The position numbers and the translations under genes are program-made. Shown here piece by piece: positions 1-7,134 of a DNA stretch of 12,649 nt. The notes under the pieces are model-generated. The model did not search any database, was not told the origin of the DNA, and worked only from the letters and a program-made list of their open reading frames with translations. Numbering within the stretch: position 1 is the first letter of the stretch; the number at the start of each line of letters is the position of its first letter. Source of the stretch: an uncultured Lachnospiraceae bacterium (GTDB lineage: Bacteria > Bacillota > Clostridia > Lachnospirales > Lachnospiraceae); the NCBI GenBank assembly GCA_900557385.1, contig USSP01000020.1, positions 1-12,649 on the forward strand, in the 5' to 3' direction.

Positions 1-96
1 TGCTAACAGAGAAATACCTAAGGTGATGGTTCTCACATCCAGATTTTCTTTTTCAATCATATCGTTGGTTTCTGTTACTTCCAATAAATTTATCAT
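1..96 (-). CDS. UPF0210 (DUF711/PFL-like) family protein, N-terminal fragment
   Basis: This is the first 32 codons of a gene that runs off the left edge. The ATG at 96 is preceded by a purine-rich ribosome-binding site (AGGAAAGGG) about 6 nt upstream. The peptide begins MINLLEVTETNDMIEKENLD and continues with RTITLGISLL, which matches how I remember UPF0210/DUF711 proteins starting. Complete members are about 450 residues, so more than 90% is missing here. The start lies 23 nt after the stop of the ACT-domain gene, and that gene pair is widely conserved in Firmicutes, which strengthens the call. Biochemical function of the family is not established to my knowledge. The assignment rests on a short N-terminus plus gene order. 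Confidence 0.82.
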   Translation of the reverse strand, partial: MINLLEVTETNDMIEKENLDVRTITLGISLLA

Positions 97-119
97 AATT
101 CACCCTTTCCTGTTGTCCA

Positions 120-392
120 TCAGATGCGGTGCATCATATCAAAAATTTCTTCTTTCTGGCACTTGATGATAACACCAATCTGCTCTCCCAAAGCATCCAG
201 TTCATCGCAGATTATACCGAAATCCTTCGCTGCCTGGTTCATATCCACCACCATCATCATGTTAAAGTACCCCTGAACAATCGTCTGGGAAATGTCCAGA
301 ATATTAATTCCGGTGTCTGCAAGATAGGTGCAGACTTTTGCAATAATACCCACGGTATCTTTGCCCACAACAGTTATGATTGTTTTTTTCAT
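120..392 (-). CDS. ACT domain-containing protein (UPF0237 family)
   Basis: A 90-residue protein made of a single ACT domain, a small fold that usually binds amino acids or other small ligands and regulates a partner. The N-terminus MKKTIITVVGKDTVGIIAKV carries the typical first strand, the G-K-D-x-V-G-I turn and the first helix. The segment after it (TYLADTGINILDISQTIVQG) fits the second strand of the fold. Length equals that of UPF0237 proteins, which are related to the N-terminal half of GcvR. The start is well supported by an AAGGAG site about 7 nt upstream of the ATG at 392. The UPF0210 gene follows after 23 nt, the standard pairing for this family, and the two are probably co-transcribed. 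Ligand and target are unknown; a regulatory role is inferred from the fold. Confidence 0.93.
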   Translation of the reverse strand: MKKTIITVVGKDTVGIIAKVCTYLADTGINILDISQTIVQGYFNMMMVVDMNQAAKDFGIICDELDALGEQIGVIIKCQKEEIFDMMHRI

Positions 393-443
393 AATTTTTC
401 TCCTTCTCCCTGTTTTACGTTGTATTTTTAGCGCTTCTATGGT

Positions 444-472
444 ATTTTAACCCCTGTCGGCTGCTTACGCAA
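444..472 (-). promoter_or_regulatory. Possible weak promoter for the ACT/UPF0210 gene pair
   Basis: Reading the minus strand, TTGCGT (472-467) and TAAAAT (449-444) are separated by exactly 17 nt, the preferred sigma-A spacing. The -10 matches TATAAT at five of six positions, but the -35 matches TTGACA at only three. The element overlaps the stop codon of the walJ-like gene and lies about 50 nt before the ACT gene. The 72-nt gap here contrasts with the overlapping genes upstream, and no terminator is visible in it, so read-through from the upstream operon is also possible. Confidence 0.3.
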
Positions 473-1265
473 TATGAAAAATTTCCGATACCTCATCCCG
501 TTTTGCCACTGCCAGCCGGAAATCCTCTGCGTGATAAGGGGTATCGGCCATATTAATCTCTACCCGCACTGTCTCGTAGGCAAGTTCCGGGAGATTGTTT
601 TCCTTGCTCAGATGCCCCAGAAAAACTGCCTGCAGCTTGTCATGGAGAAGCTTTGTGAGAAGCTGTCCCGTTGCCTCGTTGGACAAATGCCCCCGTTCTC
701 CCAAAATACGCTGTTTCAGATAATAAGGATACGGCCCCACCTGCAACATATTGATATCATGATTGGCTTCCATGAGAAGGGCGTCCATCCCTCGCAGGGA
801 TTCCACTGTATAATCATCGTATTTTCCTAAATCTGTCACAATGGCAGCCTTTTTCCGATCATGGCTGATCCGGTAAGCCACCGGGTCTGCCGCATCGTGG
901 GAAATATGCATAGGATTTACGATCATATCCTTAACAATCACTTTTTCATCCGCTTTCACCGGATGAAAAAGCGTGTCCTCCAGTTTTCCCAGACTTTTTA
1001 CCTGCCGGATTGCCTCAATGGTTCCCGCTGTGGCATAAACAGGAATCCCGTATTTCCGGGAAAGCACCCCCAGCCCCGCAATATGATCTGCATGCTCATG
1101 GGTGATAAAAATTCCATCAATATCTCTGGGACTTAAATCCAGTTCCTTTAAACCATTCTCCGTCTTTTTTCCACTGATTCCTACATCAAATAAAAGGTGG
1201 GTGGTATCTGACCCAACATAAATACAATTTCCGCTGCTGCCACTTGCTATGCTGCATAAACGCAT
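465..1265 (-). CDS. walJ: WalJ/YycJ-like MBL-fold metallo-hydrolase
   Basis: A 266-residue metallo-beta-lactamase-fold hydrolase of the YycJ/WalJ type, predicted cytoplasmic because no signal or membrane segment is seen. The N-terminus MRLCSIASGSSGNCIYV is characteristic of the family. Metal ligands are visible in order: H56-x-H58-x-D60-H61 (THEHADH), H123 (ISHDA), D145 (VTDLG), plus later histidines H169, H193 (GHLSN) and H218 (GHLS). In Bacillus and relatives WalJ is encoded beside the WalRK cell-wall regulatory system; here it is not, and instead closes the polA-coaE-ftsA-like cluster. The ATG at 1265 shares one base with the upstream stop (TAATG) and has a GGAG site 9 nt before it. A TTG at 1280 would add five residues, but it lacks a well-placed ribosome-binding site and the family starts at the ATG. 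The exact substrate is unknown; a nuclease-like role is proposed for the family. Confidence 0.9.
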   Translation of the reverse strand: MRLCSIASGSSGNCIYVGSDTTHLLFDVGISGKKTENGLKELDLSPRDIDGIFITHEHADHIAGLGVLSRKYGIPVYATAGTIEAIRQVKSLGKLEDTLFHPVKADEKVIVKDMIVNPMHISHDAADPVAYRISHDRKKAAIVTDLGKYDDYTVESLRGMDALLMEANHDINMLQVGPYPYYLKQRILGERGHLSNEATGQLLTKLLHDKLQAVFLGHLSKENNLPELAYETVRVEINMADTPYHAEDFRLAVAKRDEVSEIFHIA

Positions 1266-3403
1266 TACGCCATTCTCCAATAGATCTCTAGTTTATCTCC
1301 CTGATGCAGTTCTTCCATATACTGCGCATCCCGGTCGTTGAGTTTCGTCACAATTCCTCTTCCCTGCGGCTTGGACAAATCAAAATCAATCCAATCAAAT
1401 ACATCTACAAATACGTAGGATTTCTTGCCGGACAATATCACAGGCTTGCCATTTACCATCACTGCAATCTGCTGCGGTGTGTCACTTGCCAAGACTGTTG
1501 CATCCTGGGAGCCATCCTGCTCTTTTGCCTGGGTTTGCGCCTCCTTTGCTCCTTCCGCGGAGTTAGTAGGTTCCTCTGCATCCATGTCCTTTGTGTTTTC
1601 TTCCTCTTCTGGTTCTATGTAGGAAGGCTCGGTCTTTGTCTCTCCCTCTTTCCACTCTACCGAAAAGTTTTCATATACCTGTGTCTTTGCATCTGCCAAT
1701 CGGTTATTGACATATACATGATTGGGTTCCTCTATGGACAGATCCATAAAAGCTGCCAGTTGTTCCACAGTATAATAATTGAGGATTTCAATGACATCCC
1801 CTTCCTGTATCGCATAATACCCTGACTGAAGAATACCGTTGACCTGAACAAATCTTGGCATTTCCACAAGCGCATCATTGACCTTTACCCGTAAAGTAGA
1901 CTGATATTCCGGCAGCTTGCCCACCTCCAGATGTGCTGCCGCTCCCGCGGTGGATTCCTTTACCTCAATGACATCATTGGCATGGATGGCAGTGTGAATA
2001 TCTGCCTCGTAGCCATTTACAAAAATCACTGCCGCCTCACCAGGCTCTCCTCTTTGCATCCTGGGCTGCCCGTTTATCGTAAAGTTCAGTTCCTTTCCCC
2101 GTTTGGGATACAGACCATCATTGGGGAATTCTGCCTGCACTGCAGCATCCACCACTGCCAGATGGTTATTATCATAAATTTTGATCCGCTGTTTGTTAAA
2201 ATAAACAAAAATAAAACTGTTGCTCTGCTCATAAAAACTTAAACAGATGCCGATAGGAGTTACCATCAGAGAGTCCTTTTTCGCATCCTCTTTCAGGAAC
2301 TCAATCTGCTGCATGACCTCCTGACCACGGACTGCCACACGCTCCTTCTGGATACCCAGATGCTCTGCCAGACTCTGGGTATAACCGGCAATCATGCCGC
2401 CGCCACCTACAACAAACACAGCACTGACCGATTTATCTCCGTTAAGTTCCTTGATTTTATCTGCCACCTGTCCGGTCATCTGATCAACAACGGGCTTGAT
2501 TAAAGCTGCTACCTGCTCTCTGGTAATCACCTGGGGCAGTCCCATAATATCCTTATACTCTACTTCTTCCTTTTCCCCGGATTGACGCTTAATCTGTTCC
2601 GCGGTATTGAAATCCACCAGACAGTTCTGGGCAATAATCTCTGTCAGAGCATCACCTGCAACCGGAATCATACCGTAAGCAATAATACTGCCATCCCTGG
2701 TGATCGAGATATCCGAAGTGCCGGCTCCCACATCCACCAGAGCGATATTTAGCATCCGGTACATCTGGGGAATCGCTACCTGGATTGCCGCAATAGGCTC
2801 CAGTGTGAGATTTGCCACCTCCAGTCCGGCCACACCTACGGCTTTATACAAACCATCCACCACATCATCCGGCAGAAACGTGGCAATCAGATCGCACGCT
2901 ACCTCCCTTGCTTTGTGTCCCTCCAGATTTCCCATGGGATATCCATTTAAGAAAAACCGGATTACCGAGTATCCGACACAATAAAATTTCGTCGTATTTT
3001 CCGTACCATCCGCCGTTTCGTTAAATTCTTTATACGCATTTTCGATTCCCAGGGAGGTTAATGCGTAAATATCTTCTTCGCTGATTTCCTTCTCTTTTTC
3101 AAAGGTCTGCTCCGCATGCACGGTAACGGTACGCAGCACGCGTCCTGCAGCCGCGATACATACATCCTTTAAAGGTCTGCCCAAGCGCTCTTCCAATGCT
3201 TCTTTTACAGAAAGAATCGTATTTCCGACTTTACGAATATCATGAATCTGCCCATCCAGCATGGCTCTGGTCTCATGTTCCCGAATTTCCTGATCTACTA
3301 CATGGAAACGCTCTCCGATTTTATATCCTACTGTCCCCACGATACTTCTTGTTCCGATATCCAATCCAAATACCAGCGTTCCCGGATATTTTTTTGCTTC
3401 CAT
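1265..3403 (-). CDS. FtsA-like (actin/HSP70-fold) ATPase with long beta-grasp-like C-terminal extension
   Basis: A 712-residue protein. Residues 1-390 form an actin/FtsA-type ATPase core: phosphate-1 motif FGLDIGTRS (12-20), phosphate-2 motif ALVDVGAGTSD (221-231) and adenosine motif VVGGGGMIAG (331-340). Genuine FtsA is about 420 residues and ends in a membrane-binding amphipathic helix. Here about 320 extra residues follow and no such helix is seen. The extension holds repeated segments that open with a V/I-N-G-like strand and end with a D-x-I-E-(I/V) or D-K-L-E-I strand (about 438-481, 503-540 and 646-707), suggestive of ubiquitin-like beta-grasp modules. An acidic, Gln-rich low-complexity linker (about 586-643) precedes the last one. 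The ATG at 3403 sits one base past the coaE stop, with an AAAGGG site 10 nt before it; an ATG at 3412 has that site only 1 nt away. A cell-division or envelope role is inferred; this may be a paralogue rather than the division FtsA. Confidence 0.85.
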   Translation of the reverse strand: MEAKKYPGTLVFGLDIGTRSIVGTVGYKIGERFHVVDQEIREHETRAMLDGQIHDIRKVGNTILSVKEALEERLGRPLKDVCIAAAGRVLRTVTVHAEQTFEKEKEISEEDIYALTSLGIENAYKEFNETADGTENTTKFYCVGYSVIRFFLNGYPMGNLEGHKAREVACDLIATFLPDDVVDGLYKAVGVAGLEVANLTLEPIAAIQVAIPQMYRMLNIALVDVGAGTSDISITRDGSIIAYGMIPVAGDALTEIIAQNCLVDFNTAEQIKRQSGEKEEVEYKDIMGLPQVITREQVAALIKPVVDQMTGQVADKIKELNGDKSVSAVFVVGGGGMIAGYTQSLAEHLGIQKERVAVRGQEVMQQIEFLKEDAKKDSLMVTPIGICLSFYEQSNSFIFVYFNKQRIKIYDNNHLAVVDAAVQAEFPNDGLYPKRGKELNFTINGQPRMQRGEPGEAAVIFVNGYEADIHTAIHANDVIEVKESTAGAAAHLEVGKLPEYQSTLRVKVNDALVEMPRFVQVNGILQSGYYAIQEGDVIEILNYYTVEQLAAFMDLSIEEPNHVYVNNRLADAKTQVYENFSVEWKEGETKTEPSYIEPEEEENTKDMDAEEPTNSAEGAKEAQTQAKEQDGSQDATVLASDTPQQIAVMVNGKPVILSGKKSYVFVDVFDWIDFDLSKPQGRGIVTKLNDRDAQYMEELHQGDKLEIYWRMA

Positions 3404-3404
3404 C

Positions 3405-4001
3405 TCACACATTCCCTTTCAGTATCTCGTCAATCTGGCGGTATGCATCCTGCAGCGAACCACTGTTATCAATCACAACCTGACAGTGCCTTCGAAATTC
3501 CTCCTCCGGCAGCTGACTGTCCATAATTTCCTGAATCTTTTCCTCCGAATATCCTCTTGCTTCCCGCAGTCTGGCAGTCCGCACATTTCTATCCGCATAA
3601 ATGTACCAAAGCTCGTCCAGCTTGTCCTCATATCCGCACTCAATTAAGAGTGCTGCCTCAACAAAAAAGAAATCCAGTGTTCCCCGTTCCTTCTCCTGTC
3701 GAATCTGCTCCAAAATGTAGGTTTCTACTGCCGGATGAATGATCTCATTTACCTGTTCCAAAAGTTTCGGGTCTGCAAAAATTTTCTCTGCCATGCACCG
3801 GCGATCAATCTGTCCGTCAGTGGAAAGAATTTCTTTTCCCAGCAAAGCCACCAGTTTCTCATAGCAGGGCTGTCCCGGCTCCTTCACCAGGTGTCCCACC
3901 GTATCTGCCAGCAGAACCCGGCTGTTGTAATGTGTCTCGATATAGGCGAGAAGTTCCGATTTTCCGGCTCCCACGCCGCCTGTTATCCCTATGGTTCTCA
4001 T
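3405..4001 (-). CDS. coaE: Dephospho-CoA kinase
   Basis: A 198-residue cytoplasmic kinase for the last step of coenzyme A synthesis: ATP-dependent phosphorylation of the ribose 3'-hydroxyl of dephospho-CoA. The P-loop is at the extreme N-terminus (MRTIGITGGVGAGKSELL), and the nearby LLADTVGHLV carries the conserved aspartate of the substrate site. The segment HPAVETYILEQI and the later FFFVEAALLIECGYE, with D-E-L-W-Y-I, match CoaE landmarks, and the length is typical of about 200. The start codon overlaps the polA stop as ATGA, and no strong ribosome-binding site precedes it, so translation is probably coupled to polA. In Bacillus polA, mutM and coaE are adjacent in that order; here mutM is absent from between them. 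Identification is secure. Confidence 0.97.
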   Translation of the reverse strand: MRTIGITGGVGAGKSELLAYIETHYNSRVLLADTVGHLVKEPGQPCYEKLVALLGKEILSTDGQIDRRCMAEKIFADPKLLEQVNEIIHPAVETYILEQIRQEKERGTLDFFFVEAALLIECGYEDKLDELWYIYADRNVRTARLREARGYSEEKIQEIMDSQLPEEEFRRHCQVVIDNSGSLQDAYRQIDEILKGNV

Positions 4002-6688
4002 TTTGCGTCGTACCAGTTCTTTCCTGTGTGTAAATCAATTTCTAATTTCACTGCCAAATCTGCTGCGGATTCCATGGATTCCTGCAAGATCTTTCTTGCC
4101 TGCTCCACTTCCTCCTCCGGCACCTCTAACAGAAGTTCGTCATGTATCTGAAGAATGAGTCTTGTCTTTAGACCTGCGGCATTCAATTCTTCATAAACCT
4201 TTATCATGGCTATTTTAATAATATCCGCTGCGGTTCCCTGTATAGGCGCGTTCATCGCCACCCGCTCTCCGAAGGAACGGGTCATAAAATTGCTGGAGGA
4301 AAGCTCCGGAATGGGTCTGCGCCGTTTGTAAAGGGTCTCAGAAAAACCTTCTTTTTTGGCAAGTTCCACGCAGGCATCCAGATAGGTTTTGACCCCCGGA
4401 TAGGTAGCAAAATACTGCTCAATATATTGCGCCGCCTCCTTCTTACTGATAGAAAGGTCACGGCTTAGGCCAAAAGCACTGATTCCGTATACGATTCCGA
4501 AGTTGACTGCTTTCGCATTTCGTCTCTGCAAGGGAGTCACTTCCGCAAAAGGTACCCCGAACACCTGGGATGCCATAATGGCATGAATGTCCTCGTGCCT
4601 CTCATAGGCCGCAATCAGTTTTTCATCTCCCGACATGTGGGCGAGAATCCGAAGTTCAATCTGGGAGTAGTCCGCATCCATAAAGACGCAGCCCTCCTTC
4701 GCCACAAAAACCTCCCGGATTTTTCGTCCCAGTTCGGTACGCATGGGAATGTTCTGGAGATTTGGCTCCGTAGAACTGATTCTTCCGGTTGCAGTAATCG
4801 TCTGGTTGAAATTGGTATGAATCCTTTTGTCCTCTCCTACAAAGTTCATCAGCCCATCGGCATAGGTGCTTTTCAATTTCGTTAATCCCCGGTATTCCAG
4901 AATATCCTGTACAATAGGGTAATCCTCTGCAAGTTTATCCAGAATATCGGCTGCCGTGGAGTAACCACTCTTGGTTTTCTTCCCACCCGGCAATTTCATT
5001 TTTTCAAAAAGGATCTCTCCCAACTGTTTGGGCGAATGAATGTTAAATTCCTCTCCTGCCTGCTTCCAAATGGACTGCTCCAGTTCCTCAATCCGGGACA
5101 CCAGTGCCTGTCCATAGCTTTGCAGCTGTTCCGGACATACTTCCACGCCCTCCCGCTCCATATCAAAAAGTACATAGGATAAGGGCATTTCCATGGTTTC
5201 AAATAGTTCTTCCATTCCTTGCTTTTGCAATTTTTCCTGCAAAAGTGGAGTACTGTCATAAAGTGCCGTCACAAATCTTCCATAATATTCCCGGATATCG
5301 GCTGCCGTCTCTTCCTTCTGCATACATTCCTGCAAGGTTTTCTTGCTGTAACCGGATAAATCCGGAAGGGTTTTTCCCAAATACTCCGAAGCAATGTCCT
5401 CCATGGTATAGTCATTTTTTAAGGGATTGCACAGATATGCTGCTATCTGTACATCAAAGGCTTTCGCATGGGAACTGTCTCTGTCCTGTAAAAAACGGTA
5501 TAGCTTTTTGGACTCGCACACTCCTAATCTGCCGGTTTTCTCAAGCTGTAACACCTTCTGTGCCAGGTATTCTCCCGTGAGAAATCCCTGTACCGGAAAA
5601 TAAACAGCCTCTTCTCCCTCTCCGGCCACTGCCAGTCCATAAATATCCCACTGCTGGGATGCCGCACCGGATGCCAGCTTCTCTGCTTCCATAACCGGAA
5701 CAACGGCAGCCTTTATCACGCCATTTCCTTCGGTCTGCTCCAATGCGGAAAAATAGGTTTCTGCCTCATTGAGATCCTCAATGACACGAAGTACTCTGTC
5801 TGCCTTTTCTTCTTTCACTTCCTTGTCAAAACGTGCCAGAAAATTCTTAAAGCCTAATTTTTTAAAGATGGGATAGGAATCCTCCTGAAAAAAAGCCCCC
5901 ACCCTGGCCTTATCAAAGGAAAAAGCAAAATCTGCGTCGGTTTTAATGGTTGCCAGTGTCTTGCTTAACTCTGCCAGTTCCCGGTTTTCCCGCAGGGATT
6001 CCCGGATGCTCTTTTTGCTGATTTCTTCCAGATGGGCATAAATATTCTCGATGGAACCGTAAGTTATCATCAATTCCTTCGCCGTTTTCTCCCCCACCTT
6101 GGGCACACCGGGAATATTGTCTGCAGTGTCCCCCATCAATGCCTTTAATTCGATAAACTGGGTGGGGTTGACCTGGTAGGCAGTCTCCACATCCACCGCA
6201 TAATAATCTTCTATCTGGGTGCGTCCTCCCTTGGTCTTGGGAATCCGGATTTTTACCTTATCGGTGGCAATCTGCAATAAGTCTCTATCACCGGAAACCA
6301 GGGCTACATCCATGTCTGCCTGCTCCGCCCTCCGCGCCAGCGTTCCCAGAATGTCATCTGCCTCCAGTCCCGGTTGCTCCACTGTCTGGATATGCATTGC
6401 CTGCAGCACTTCCTTCATCAGAGGAACCTGCTCCCTCAGCTCCGGAGGCATGGGTTTCCGGGTTCCTTTATATGCCTCATACATTTCATGCCGGAAGGTA
6501 GGCTGATGGACATCAAATGCCACTGCCAGATAATCCGGCTGCTCCTGATCCAGAATGCTAAAGAGAATATTTAAAAATCCATACACAGCACCGGTATGCA
6601 TGCCCTCGGCATTGGTCAAATCCGGTACGCCGTAAAAGGCGCGGTTTAAAATACTGTGTCCGTCAATCAAAACTAATTTTTCGCTCAT
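3998..6688 (-). CDS. polA: DNA polymerase I, proofreading domain degenerate
   Basis: An 896-residue DNA polymerase I for gap filling, Okazaki fragment maturation and repair. The 5' nuclease domain (1 to about 290) shows D9 (LIDGHS), E109-A-D-D112, SGDRDLLQ (132-139), GDTADNIPG (186-194) and a helix-hairpin-helix (GVPKVGEKTA). The middle domain (about 310-480) has the fold position of a 3'-5' exonuclease, but I cannot find the D-x-E motif or the later Y-x-x-x-D, as in other Firmicute enzymes without proofreading. The polymerase domain has motif A DADYSQIELR (near 670), motif B RRNAKAVNFGIVYG (near 720-733) and motif C QIHDE (near 849). The ATG at 6688 gives the conserved MSEKLVLIDGHS start and overlaps the preceding stop as TAATG. 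An in-frame GTG at 6727 would add a non-conserved stretch lying inside the upstream gene. The ribosome-binding site is weak, implying coupling. Confidence 0.98.
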   Translation of the reverse strand: MSEKLVLIDGHSILNRAFYGVPDLTNAEGMHTGAVYGFLNILFSILDQEQPDYLAVAFDVHQPTFRHEMYEAYKGTRKPMPPELREQVPLMKEVLQAMHIQTVEQPGLEADDILGTLARRAEQADMDVALVSGDRDLLQIATDKVKIRIPKTKGGRTQIEDYYAVDVETAYQVNPTQFIELKALMGDTADNIPGVPKVGEKTAKELMITYGSIENIYAHLEEISKKSIRESLRENRELAELSKTLATIKTDADFAFSFDKARVGAFFQEDSYPIFKKLGFKNFLARFDKEVKEEKADRVLRVIEDLNEAETYFSALEQTEGNGVIKAAVVPVMEAEKLASGAASQQWDIYGLAVAGEGEEAVYFPVQGFLTGEYLAQKVLQLEKTGRLGVCESKKLYRFLQDRDSSHAKAFDVQIAAYLCNPLKNDYTMEDIASEYLGKTLPDLSGYSKKTLQECMQKEETAADIREYYGRFVTALYDSTPLLQEKLQKQGMEELFETMEMPLSYVLFDMEREGVEVCPEQLQSYGQALVSRIEELEQSIWKQAGEEFNIHSPKQLGEILFEKMKLPGGKKTKSGYSTAADILDKLAEDYPIVQDILEYRGLTKLKSTYADGLMNFVGEDKRIHTNFNQTITATGRISSTEPNLQNIPMRTELGRKIREVFVAKEGCVFMDADYSQIELRILAHMSGDEKLIAAYERHEDIHAIMASQVFGVPFAEVTPLQRRNAKAVNFGIVYGISAFGLSRDLSISKKEAAQYIEQYFATYPGVKTYLDACVELAKKEGFSETLYKRRRPIPELSSSNFMTRSFGERVAMNAPIQGTAADIIKIAMIKVYEELNAAGLKTRLILQIHDELLLEVPEEEVEQARKILQESMESAADLAVKLEIDLHTGKNWYDAK

Positions 6689-7008
6689 TATAATACCAGC
6701 CAGATCAGCAGAAGAATGATAATGCACAACAGGACAAAGCCGATGGCAAACGCCAAAAATTCCATATCCTTATGCCACTTAATCTTTCTTTTTGCCCGCT
6801 GTATCTTCCTTTCCATTTCCTGCTTAATGTCAAAATCATCGCCGCTTTCCAACCGATTCAAGCCTTCTGCAACCAAAATCTGAATGGTCAGTTCCTCACG
6901 GCATTCCGGGCAATGCTCAATGTGCAACAGAAACTGTTCCAAATCCCGAACTGCCATATCTTCATCAATAAAAGCAGGAATATACTTTGTAACCTGTTTG
7001 CAATCCAT
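6688..7008 (-). CDS. Small tail-anchored zinc-finger protein, anti-sigma-factor-like (zf-HC2)
   Basis: A 106-residue protein. The N-terminal half looks like the zf-HC2 zinc-binding fold of anti-sigma factors: C3 (MDCKQV), the acidic FIDEDM turn, then H29-x3-C33-x2-C36 (HIEHCPEC). A charged, probably helical section (about 60-80) ends in the basic stretch KRKIKWHK, followed by one hydrophobic segment (about 84-106) that runs to the C-terminus. By the positive-inside rule the zinc domain should be cytoplasmic. No domain lies outside the membrane, unlike sensory anti-sigma factors, and no sigma factor gene is adjacent. The ATG at 7008 is preceded by AAAGGA about 10 nt upstream; the TTG at 7011 is an alternative that adds one residue. 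It is the first gene after a clear promoter and overlaps polA as TAATG. Sigma binding is a guess from the fold. Confidence 0.78.
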   Translation of the reverse strand: MDCKQVTKYIPAFIDEDMAVRDLEQFLLHIEHCPECREELTIQILVAEGLNRLESGDDFDIKQEMERKIQRAKRKIKWHKDMEFLAFAIGFVLLCIIILLLIWLVL

Positions 7009-7034
7009 CAAGTGCCCATCCTTTCCATCATTTT

Positions 7035-7064
7035 AGTATAACATATCCAGGGTTTCTTTGGCAA
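7035..7064 (-). promoter_or_regulatory. Sigma-A-type promoter for the zinc-finger/polA/coaE/ftsA-like/walJ operon
   Basis: On the minus strand the -35 is TTGCCA (7064-7059, five of six matches to consensus) and the -10 is TATACT (7040-7035, five of six), with an 18-nt spacer. A TGT immediately before the -10 gives the extended TGn motif. The predicted start point near 7028 leaves a leader of about 20 nt that just holds the AAAGGA ribosome-binding site. It is the best promoter I see in the window and fits the start of the overlapping five-gene cluster. Confidence 0.75.
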
Positions 7065-7100
7065 TTCGTTGCTGTTCACACTTAATTCATATTCTTACGC

Positions 7101-7123
7101 TTCTGAACAGCAGATGTTCAGAA
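7101..7123. repeat. Perfect 9-bp inverted repeat upstream of the operon promoter
   Basis: TTCTGAACA (7101-7109) and TGTTCAGAA (7115-7123) are exact reverse complements around a 5-nt loop. Reading the minus strand, a further 6-bp pairing (CATATT with AATATG) lies outside it, interrupted by a 7-nt bulge. It sits between the phosphoesterase stop and the -35 of the next promoter, about 37 nt from that -35. Neither side carries a T-run, so it is a poor intrinsic terminator. It could be a protein-binding dyad or an RNA 3'-end stem for the phosphoesterase transcript. Confidence 0.7.
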
Positions 7124-7134
7124 AATATGAAAGA

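Noticed and set aside
1266..1280. TTG start giving a walJ product five residues longer
   Set aside because: The ATG at 1265 has a well-spaced GGAG site, overlaps the upstream stop as TAATG, and yields the family's normal N-terminus.
1304..1825. A 173-codon open frame on the plus strand opposite the FtsA-like gene
   Set aside because: It is a shadow of a long, well-supported minus-strand gene, is rich in Cys/Leu/Phe without domain features, and resembles no family.
6689..6727. GTG start giving a polA product 13 residues longer
   Set aside because: The extra residues are read from another frame of the upstream membrane-helix codons and are not conserved; MSEKLVLIDGHS is the standard start.
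7101..7123. LexA (SOS) box near polA
   Set aside because: The half-sites GAAC and GTTC are 7 nt apart, whereas the Bacillus-type box needs 4.
7101..7123. Intrinsic terminator for the phosphoesterase gene
   Set aside because: The stem is followed by GCGTAAG on the minus strand and by an A-rich run on the plus strand, with no T-run on either side.
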